Below are positions 56,301-64,000 of a DNA stretch of 64,000 nucleotides, piece by piece. Numbering within the stretch: position 1 is the first letter of the stretch; the number at the start of each line of letters is the position of its first letter. The notes beneath the pieces are model-generated. The model worked only from the letters and a program-made list of their open reading frames with translations. It made no database searches and was not told the DNA's origin. The DNA is from Limnomonas spitsbergensis (taxonomy: Eukaryota > Chlorophyta > Chlorophyceae > Chlamydomonadales): NCBI GenBank assembly GCA_037349105.1, contig JAYJMM010000037.1:2976001-3040000 (forward strand), read 5' to 3'. Both the position numbers and the translations under genes were made by a program.

Positions 56301-59300
56301 GAGCCTCGCCTACTTGCAGCGCACCTTGAAGCCCCTCTGCAGGCAACGCCGGCAGGCTCGCAGCCACTTGGTCTCGACTCAGCCCCGCCCCCCAGTCCGA
56401 TTCTGTCCCAGCCAGAGGTGGCCCTGGTGGAAGGCGAGGCGGAGGAGGCCAGAGATGTTGGAGCCATTGCGGTCGCTGGAGAGACTGATATTGCGGTCTC
56501 TGTCCAGCACTCTGATGTGGCAGAGGCAGCCAAGGAGGGCAATATGTCTGCTGCCGATGTGACAGCTGTGGTGGGAGAGGAAGACGTGTGTTTTGCCAAT
56601 GTGGCAAATACAGCCCAGGGGGACATCATGTCTGCTGCCGATGATGCAGTAGAGGAGGACAAAGTGTCTGCTGCGGTCATGGCAGCTGCTGGGCCAGTGG
56701 CAGCAGCAAGAAACGCCAAGGAAGCAGAGCAGGCTAATAGGTCATGGGTCGCTGTCCAGCCATCTGATCTGGCAGAGGCAGCAGAGGTGGAAAAGATGTG
56801 TGTTGCTGATGTGTCAGCTCCAGCAGAGGAGGACAACGCTCCTGTTGCGGTGATGGCTGAGAAGTCATCAGGACCTGTCCAGCCATGTGACGTGGCAGAG
56901 GCAGCAGAGGAGGATAGCGTGTCTGTCGCTGATTTGGCAGCTGCAGCAGAGGAAGAAAACCTTTGTGCTGCCCATGTGGCAGCTGCAGAGCTGGTGCCGG
57001 TGGCAGTAGGAAGCACCGAGGAGGCGGAGCAGGCTGATAGGTCTTGTGAACCTGTCCAGCCATCTGTTGCGGCAGAGGCAGCAGAGGAGGAAAACGTGTC
57101 TGTTGCGGTGATGGCAGCTGTGGGGCCGGTGGCAGTAGGAAGTACCGAGGAGGCGGAACAGGCTGATAAGTCGTGTGAACCTGTCCAGCCATCTGTTGCG
57201 GCAGAAGCAGCAGAGGAGGAAAGCGTATCTGTTGCGGTCATGGCAGCTGTTGGGCCGGTGGCAGTAGGGAGCAACGAGGAGGTCGAGCAGGCTGATAAGT
57301 CGTGTGAACCTGTCCAGCCATCTGCTGCGGCAGAAGCAGCAGAGGACGAAAACGTATCTGTTGCGGTCATGGCAGCTGTCGGGCCGGTGGCAGTAGGGGG
57401 CAACAAGGAGGTGGAGCAGGCTGATAAGCCGTCCGAGCCCACGCTCAGCGGCGAGCGCGACTTGGAAGATTCTCCCGAGGCCGATGTCGTTGCCAAGGAT
57501 GCACTTCAGGTCCTTATGCAGGAGAGGCTGCTGGCAGCAGCTGGTGCCACCCCGGCCACTGGCAAGCGTGTCCGCGGCAGCCGGCCCAGCTTGAACGGCC
57601 AATGGGCGGCCGCTGCGACGCCCGCGGCCCCCCAAATGGCCCGCCTGGGAGCGGCTGATACGCCCGTCGCACCCCACACGACGGCCGCCATGCCACTTGC
57701 GGCAGCTTGGGCGTGCGGTGGTGGCGCGCAGCCCGCCTGGGCCGCCTCGGCGCCGGGCCGCATGCCCGGATCCCGTAGGGCGGACGTGGCGGCTGCAGGA
57801 GCTGGCGCCGCTGATTCTGACGGGACGGCCGCGATGACCTCTGTCAGCCGCCGCATGCAGTCAGATGTCCTGGGTCTGCTTGCACCCTCCCTGGTGAGCG
57901 CCCCTTCTTCTTTGAGCTGGCTTTCAGGGCTGAGTGTTCAAGGGGGAAATCTTGTGTGAGGTGTTGCATGGAACTGCGCATGATTCAACATTTAAGGGCT
58001 TGTTTGAATGCTTCTGAAGTACGGTAGTTTGATTTCCCCTGGGCGCCCAGGGCTCACTCAAGACCTGCTTTGCGGATGCTTCCTTGAAGGATGTGTCGAA
58101 AGGAAAAGGATGGGCAGCTGCAATGAACGTTGTCTAGGGTAAAGACTTGCAAGTTAAGAGTTGTACCCTGCTTTGCCCTAGCCCAGCTGCAATGATCCTT
58201 GCTTAGGATACAGACTTGAAATTCCTTGCTTTTGCTTCCTTCCCCTTGGCACAGCCGCCTCCGGCCCTTGTTTCATGACCAGCAGCAGTCACCTGAGTAT
58301 GGCCGCAACCTCATAGCTAGAGCAGTGCTAATTCTTGTGCGCACCAGGCCAGTGATCACCTCGACCGGCCCACAGCTGCAGGGCTAAGCAGCAGGGCTTG
58401 CTGCCCCAGGTCCCCTCGGCCATAGGGGCCGTGATGTAGCCGAGTTGCTGCTGAAGCAACCCAGATTAAACAGTGCTTGCATGAGACTCTCCCCCCCCCG
58501 CCCCACCAGGAGGGCGTGGCTGCGACACCCGCCGCCCGGACTGTGAAGCCGCTGCCACCTCCCTCGGCCGGAGCGGAGAGCACGCGGCTGGGGCACATGG
58601 GCATCCACTGCAGCGGTGCGGTCGCGCCTGGTGCCGCCGGTCCGGCTGGCGGGCTGATGGGGACCCCCAGCGTCAACAACAAAGTCTCGTTGGCGTTCCT
58701 GAACGTCGCGTCGCAGGTGAGTGCATACTTCTCCATGGTAGCCCACCTAGTGCTGCGGCCAAACGGGTGGCTCCCTGAATCCACGCCCAGGGTGTTTTGA
58801 TTTATTTATTTATCTCCTCGCTTTTCTGAGCTTCAATCTGGTTGTGGTGGCTGAGGAGTGCGGGTGGTGCCAGGCTGCATGGCGGTCCCGGAGCCCATTG
58901 GCCAGCTGGCAGCTTGGTGGCATGTCAAATTGCCAAACCTGTTAACTCAACCTGAAGTCTGGCATTTTTAAGCACTCCGATACTTCAGGCTTTGCATCAA
59001 GTCTTATAGTGTTAAGCACTCAAATACTTCACTGCTTGTGCATCAAATCTTCTATACCGTAGATTTGATTTGCCTTCCCTTGGGCAAAAATAAATGATTT
59101 CTTTCAACGCTGCCCTCAGGGCAAACTGTCGACAAAAACTCTAAATTTTTGACTGAAAACTGGCGTCGACAATAGATAATTAGTAAAATTAATGGATCCC
59201 TCAACCCCAAACCATGATTATTATGAGGGAAGGCAAAGAAAATCTACGGTAGGTATAGTCCTATGGACTTCTATACCGGTACTTCATCCTGTGCACTTAA

Positions 59301-62300
59301 CATTATTTTATTATGCACTCAATCCTGTGTAAAGTGCATAATTGGTCTTCACTAGCATTTCCAGCACCGCGTCCAATGCCCTTTGATCATGGAAAGGTTG
59401 ATCAAGGCTTTGCCCGCCTCACAGCCTGCACACAAGTCACCTACCTCCCAAACTACTGTTCCGTACCATAAATGTAAACAAGCAATTAGAGGGGCAGGAC
59501 CTTGAGGCTGGAGCAGGCGGCCTGCAGGAGGGCGAATCCTTTGCACATTATTGACTGCTACACATGCTTGACTGCTGCACATGCTTGTCCCCTGCTTCAC
59601 CCTCGTCACAGGGATGCCTGCCAGGGGGGCAGGACCCAGAGAACGGAGGAGGCGACGGCCTGCAGGAAGGCAACTCCGTTGCTGCCGGGGAGGACCATGC
59701 GGCCCAGGGGACTGACGCGTGTAGCCCAGGAATGGTGCTCAGGACAGCAGTCCGCAGGCCCCAGGGAGGTGCGTGCGCATGCAAACAGTGTTTCCTTTCC
59801 TCTAATGCGCTCTGGAGCATGCGTTCGTTTTCATGTTAGTGCACATCAGACCGCCTCTGAATGGGCCAAACTATGATCGGCCAATGGCGCAAGCAGCAGG
59901 GCCTTCTGAACCTGGCCACGTAGGCAGTGATGTAGCTGAATTTTAGCTTCAGTGCCCTAATTAAATATTGAAATGTCACAAATGTTTGGGTTCTTTACGG
60001 TAGGTTAACTTATAAATTAGCGCTTTAACCCACTTTGGGTTCAGACAGATGCAATGGTCAGGTGTATGGCTAGAGATGTCACTCTTCGTCGCCTCCCTGT
60101 ATAACATGAAAAAAATAGAATACTATACGGTACAAATGTGGTGATTTTCCATCCCTCATCCTCATGCGTATCTGCATTGACCTCCTTCCTTTGAGCCCCT
60201 ATCCTTATCCCCCCATCAGCACTGCTGCCCCTTTGCTAGCACATCTCTGTCATCATTGCTTTCTGTGTGCCTGACCGACATGACGCCTGCCCCCCGTCCA
60301 AACAGGCAGCGCCCATGCGGTGGCTCCCTGCACTGCCATCCGCAGCATGGGGTCCGCCGGGGGCCCCGACACTTGCGCACCAAAACCCCGCGGAGGCAGA
60401 GGTAGCGGAATCACTGCCTGCGAGGACGACGATTCGGGCGGGGGCGGGAACGGGAGCGGTGCCAGCTTCTCGCCTGCAACGCTGGCGCTCGCTGCCGGCC
60501 TGTCCTGCATTGCGGAGGAGGACAAGGCTGATGGCGCAAAGCGCGCGCATGCTGGCGCTCTGCTGGAGGGCGGGGCTCAGGTCCAACAGGGATCAGAGGC
60601 CAGCGGCGCGGCCAGGGACCAGGCCGCGCTTCTCGCTTCAGGCCATGAGAATACACCGATGGCAGCCCCGACTCATGCCACCAGGTACGAACAGCAGCAG
60701 ATCTTGCAGGTTTAGGTTTACCTAAACCCTGACATGCAGCGGATGTAATAGAGCTTGAGAAGGCTGCCAGTCTCGTTGAACTGTCAGAGGATTGTAATCC
60801 GCCCTTTGCGTGGGTCGCTTTTAAAATTTCCTTGAATTGCTGAGAGGCATACCGTAGCGAGGTCTCATGTCCGCAGCCAGCTAGGCATATGCCCCATACC
60901 GATATATTGAATCCGCTCTTGTCAGCCTTTTAGGTTTAGGATCTACCGGTATGCGGGATGGGTATATGCTCAAAGCTTAAGGATATGAATGCTAAGATTG
61001 ACATATTTGCCTTATCCCCCCCCATGCAGGTATCGAGCAGCTGCAGCCAGTGCTCCGGCCAAGGGTCCGCTGACCTCTGCCAGACAGGCTTGCGGGCCAG
61101 CTGCCCGTACCAGCCTCACTGCCGGCCCCGCTGCTCGCACCGCCGCAGCAGCCAGAAGTGCCCGAAGGCCCGCCTGCTCCTCCGCTGCCGCCAGCGTAGG
61201 ACGTGCGGCGCGCCCGGCTGTGTCTTCGGGCAGTGACGTAGGCAGATGCCACCCCCTGACCCATACCGAGGGCTTTGCCAACAACGCTGTGGACGATGAG
61301 CAGCGGCAGTGCGACGACGGGCCGGCCGCTCGTCCTCTGGTCGTCAGGGACGACGCTTGCGGTGCGGAACACGCAGACTCCGAAGCCGACTTGTTGACCC
61401 GCGGCGACTCAGACAGCTGCTTGGCGCTCTTGGGGAAGGATCCGCGGATGGAAGCGGCGGCACCGTGCGAGTCTGTGCAGCAGGGCTTGCATCAGGCGTG
61501 TGCAGGCGATGAGCCACAGGTGGGACCTGATTGGCGGTGTGCGTTGATCGGCCATGTAGACCAGGAAACGTAACAAGCTTTCATGATGTATACCGTATAT
61601 CATTAAACTGGACAGATCTGAAACTTCCAGCAACCGTTCAAGTAAACCTTACTTAAGGCTTTCAGCAGCCTGTATCTGTCTTGAAGCAGGAAAACATGCA
61701 CCTCTCCTTTCCTTATTTCCAGGTACGGTTAAGCTCGCAAGGACTTATTACTTGTGTTGTCTGCAGGGAACTGTGACCAAGGCCCCCGCAATGAGGCTTC
61801 ATGGCAGCGGCAGCAGCAGGCATCTCCCCAGGCAGCTTGGTCCCGCTGCCGCTACGACAACCGCCGCCGCTCACAGGCGGCCCGCAGCTCATGCACAGCC
61901 CAAAGCTGTTCATGCAGCTGACCCGGAGAGGTCTGCTCCGGTGGCGCTGGCGGGATCCTCTGAGCGCTCCCATCCAGTGCATCATGACAGCCTGTCATCC
62001 CTGGCACCCGACAAGCCCAATGGGGAAAACACAGACGACATGCCTTTGGCGCTTGGTGCCACAACCGGAGCTGCCGCGGCGTCAGCAGCCCAGTCCCTGC
62101 CTCATGCCCCTACCCAGAAGGGACCTACCAGGATGACAAGGGTCGATAGCGAGGGTGGCTCCGTGGGGATAGCTGGCCTTGGGGCAAAGCCTCCACGACA
62201 GAAGCGGAAGCCGGACCGGGAAAGTAACTGCATTCAACAAGCTGTTCAGATGGTGCAGCCAGCCGCACCGGAGAGGAGCCTGCTGTCAGCTGCTGCCGCT

Positions 62301-63668
62301 GCCGCTCCTGAGAGGCCGCACGCTGATGGAGAGGGCCGTTTGAAGAAGGCTGGCAAAGGCGCAGCAGCAAAAGCTGCGGCCAGGCCTGCTGGCAAGGCAG
62401 CCGGTGAGGGTGGCGGTGACTGCGTGGAGGCTGTGGAGCTCGTTGCAGAGGCGGAGGGCGCAGGCGAGGCTTCCACAGCGAAGGCTGCCAGGCGGCGCGC
62501 CGCTCCTCTATCTCCTGGGCAGCCTTCCCACTCATTCAACAGGGCCCGTCGCAACAAGCAGCCAGCAGCTTCTGTTAGCCTTGCCGCTGCAGCTGCATCT
62601 GATGCTGGGCGTGTAGAATCGGAGCCAGCGCCGTCTGACGGTGCGGCCACTGTCAACACAACAGCTAGGGTCGGTCGCCGCCACCACAAGGCCCCAGATG
62701 TCCAGGTGACGGAAAGTAGCCCAACAGTCACCAAGGCTGCACGTACGCCTGACGCTGCTGCCGCAAAGGGCAGGCGCCGCAGGGGCGAGGGCGTCGCGCA
62801 GCCCCCAGCGGAGGAGGCTGAAACAGCAGCTGCCCCGAGCGTTGGGACGGCCAAAAGACGCCGACGCGACGCAGCAGCTGATCAGGAGGCGCCGGCTGTT
62901 CCGACCTTGCCTTTGACTGCTGGCCAGGCAGCAAAGGGGCCCGCCGTCGCCCGCTCCGGTGTCTGCGTCTTAGAGGATGTGGCGGCGCTCCCGCAGAAGC
63001 AGACGCGAGGGAAACGGGGTCGCTCCGCACGCCAAGAGACCAGCGAGGTGGTTATGCCGGCAGCCATGGAGGCCCCCAATCCGGAGCCGCAACAACCAGC
63101 AGCATCTCCCGTTGTTGCCGTGAGACGAGGCCGTGCCAGGCCGGTCAAAGAGGTGGAAGAGGCTGGTGCATCTGCAGCAGTAGTCTCTGGGCGACATAAA
63201 AGCTCAAGGTCGGTGGTGTCAGAGTGTGCCAAGCCACAGCGGGCGCCCACAGAGCCTGTATCGTCACCCGCCCCTAGGCCTGCCCTCGAAGAGGCGGCGG
63301 CCTCGACTCAGCCGCCCACGGCAGCCAGAAGGCGTGGCAAAAAGGTAGCAGGTCCTGCCGCCGCCAATGAGGCGCTCCCAGAAGAGGAACAGCAAGTGCC
63401 TCAGCCGGTGGTCCGCAGCCGTCTGGCCATCAGAGCAGCTGAGTTGGCCGCTGAAGCTGCAAAGTCAGTTGGGGAACCGACAGGCCGGCGCCAGCGAGCG
63501 GCCCCCGCTAGCTCGACGCAGGAGGCGGAGGGCGCGGGCGGGGCCTCCGTGGCAGGCAAAGGGAAGCGGCGCCGAAGGAGGGAAGTAGAGGCAGTAGAGG
63601 AGCCTGCCCCTGCTGACTCTGCCAGCGCGGGCGGTCAACGTGGGAAGAGGCGTGGCCAGGCTAAGTGA
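50348..63668 (+). CDS. Giant disordered Ala/Pro-rich protein with TP-x-K arrays and basic C-terminus, 5' incomplete
   Basis: Eight plus-strand exons join in phase to at least 3,276 aa: 50348-50488, 51005-51640, 51973-57893 (one 5.9-kb exon), 58510-58716, 59612-59768, 60306-60684, 61030-61519, 61767-63668 (stop TGA). The N-terminal part has TPQK, TPTK, SPGK and TPTK motifs. The big exon then encodes about 14 repeats of 22 aa (MPKTTPGKPAASPAVASAAT type), about 36 repeats of 20 aa (SALPVVGETPAAASPAPASW type), an S/P-rich spacer, and an acidic segment with 40-43 aa repeats (AEAAEEENVSVAVMAAVGPV type). The last exon is rich in Ala, Lys and Arg with KRRRR, RRGRAR and RRGKK clusters, fitting nuclear location and nucleic-acid binding. 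S/T-P-x-K/R is the CDK consensus, so heavy mitotic phosphorylation is plausible. No catalytic domain is seen. A chromatin or scaffold role is inference. The start codon lies upstream and was not found. Confidence 0.82.
52205..53130 (+). repeat. 66-bp coding repeats, 22-aa TPGK/SPRK units
   Basis: About 14 in-frame units encode M-P-K-T-T-P-G-K-P-A-A-S-P-A-x-A-x-A-A-T-P-V with variants TSPRK, ASPRK, ASSKK and APGQ. Most units keep a Ser/Thr-Pro-x-Lys core. Two units are one residue shorter (STQAATPV, STKAATPV). The period is a multiple of three. Confidence 0.9.
53335..55505 (+). repeat. 60-bp coding repeats, 20-aa units, about 36 copies
   Basis: Units encode S-A-L-P-V-V-G-E-T-P-A-A-A-S-P-x-x-A-S-W with frequent variants (GATPAAA, GESPDAA, ANWSAQP, ARWSALP). 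Because the period is a multiple of three and the codons avoid stops on the complement, two long antisense ORFs (504 and 622 codons) also run through; they are treated as shadows. A 13-unit block is itself duplicated. Confidence 0.93.
56450..57440 (+). repeat. Acidic coding repeats of 40-43 aa
   Basis: At least four good and several weak in-frame units share AEAAEEE, a VSVAVMAAVGPVAVGS segment, EEAEQADKS and CEPVQPS. They give a strongly negative block that contrasts with the basic repeats before it and the basic C-terminus. Confidence 0.85.
57960..58509. other. Intron with family B element
   Basis: This is the intron after the 5.9-kb exon. It holds short repeated phrases (CAGCTGCAATGAWCSTTG and a TAGRRTAMAGACTTG stretch, twice near 58118 and 58184) and a forward family B copy at about 58335-58478. 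Confidence 0.5.
58335..58478 (+). mobile_element. Dispersed family B element
   Basis: It contains ATCACCTCGACCGGCCCACA, AAGCAGCAGGGCTTGCTGCC, CCTCGGCCATAGGGGCCGTG and the tail ATGTAGCCGAGTTGCTGCTG. Confidence 0.62.
59053..59256. mobile_element. Family A MITE, short copy
   Basis: The left end TACCGTAGATTTGATTTGCC and the right end (complement TACCGTAGATTTTCTTTGCC) form terminal inverted repeats of about 28 bp with CTTCCCT continuing on both sides. The inside shares CTGCCCTCAGGGCAAAC and TTGACTGAAAACTGGCG with the 3708-4057 element. No ORF is present. TA flanks suit a TA target duplication. It lies in an intron of the giant gene. Confidence 0.75.
59845..59962 (+). mobile_element. Dispersed family B element
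   Basis: It contains ATCAGACCGCCTCTGAATGG, CCAATGGCGCAAGCAGCAGG, GGCCTTCTGAACCTGG and the tail GTGATGTAGCTGAATTTTAG. The middle is partly deleted. Confidence 0.58.
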
Positions 63669-64000
63669 TGACTATTGTTCAGGCCCTGCTGAATTTTGTG
63701 CTTTGGCCGGTGCTAGGATCCATAGGCCATATGAAGCCCAGGAAGTGTGGAACAGGGTGTACAGTTCTGATATCGGGAGATACATTATCCGCATGCCACA
63801 TTAAATATGAATGCATTGACACTTTTGGCTTGATGCCCTTTATTTTATACGTTCACCCCAACCCCTGACCCCAACTGTACATACCGGTTTTCGCTCGCTG
63901 TCCTAGCGTATTTAGTGCCTGTACCGGTTTACGGGCACAAGTCCCATGCATCAAATGTGATGCCCCGTTGGACTGTAAAAACTTCACATACCAGTACTGT
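63669..64000 (+). other. 3' flank of the giant gene
   Basis: Non-coding DNA after the stop codon, probably the 3' UTR. A TGTAA, the usual poly(A) signal in many green algae, lies near 63972; its use here is a guess. Nothing else is recognised before the window ends. Confidence 0.45.

Overview
This window is eukaryotic nuclear DNA, most likely from a green alga. Its genes have many introns with GT-AG ends (one GC-AG), and its coding exons are GC-rich and alanine-rich. It carries short interstitial TTTAGGG-type telomere repeats, and its best gene match is the plant SRFR1 / animal TTC13 family. A prasinophyte or other early-branching chlorophyte is possible, but I cannot fix the species. No prokaryotic, viral, CRISPR or rRNA features were seen.

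Layout. (1) 2099-26337, plus strand: a 19-exon gene for a tetratricopeptide protein of the SRFR1/TTC13 family, about 1,018 aa. Its 11-kb intron 12 is almost entirely a 77-bp satellite at about 11452-21822. (2) 26338-30594: repeat-rich intergenic DNA with a tRNA-like/poly(A) stretch. (3) 30595-33603, minus strand: a partial multi-pass membrane protein gene whose introns hold GGCA/GGCG repeats. (4) About 34998-36947: a 43-bp minisatellite. (5) 38557-45466, minus strand: a complete 9-exon gene for the splicing factor CWC25, 567 aa. (6) 46649-49130, plus strand: a small single-pass membrane protein, N-terminus not found. (7) 50348-63668, plus strand: a very large, low-complexity, Ala/Pro/Ser-rich protein, at least 3,276 aa, with TP-x-K arrays, a 20-residue repeat block, an acidic repeat block and a basic C-terminus. 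I see no functional pathway linking the genes.

The most striking signal is structural. Introns of at least three of these genes carry decayed or tandem copies of the edge of the neighbouring exon together with its splice site. The extreme case is the 77-bp satellite. Each unit contains a branch-point-like CTAAT, a polypyrimidine tract, a CAG acceptor, and a start resembling the first bases of the exon that follows the array (exon 13 of the SRFR1-like gene). The window therefore holds roughly 134 tandem copies of a 3' splice site. The same pattern at smaller scale occurs beside exons 6, 9, 11, 14, 16 and 19 of that gene, exons 3, 5 and 6 of CWC25, and one exon of the small membrane-protein gene. 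This suggests a recurrent process of exon-boundary-anchored tandem duplication.

Dispersed elements include a SINE/MITE-like family of about 120-180 bp with a tail rich in TAGCTGAA (over 20 copies) and a TA-flanked inverted-repeat MITE family whose ends read CCGTAGATTT.
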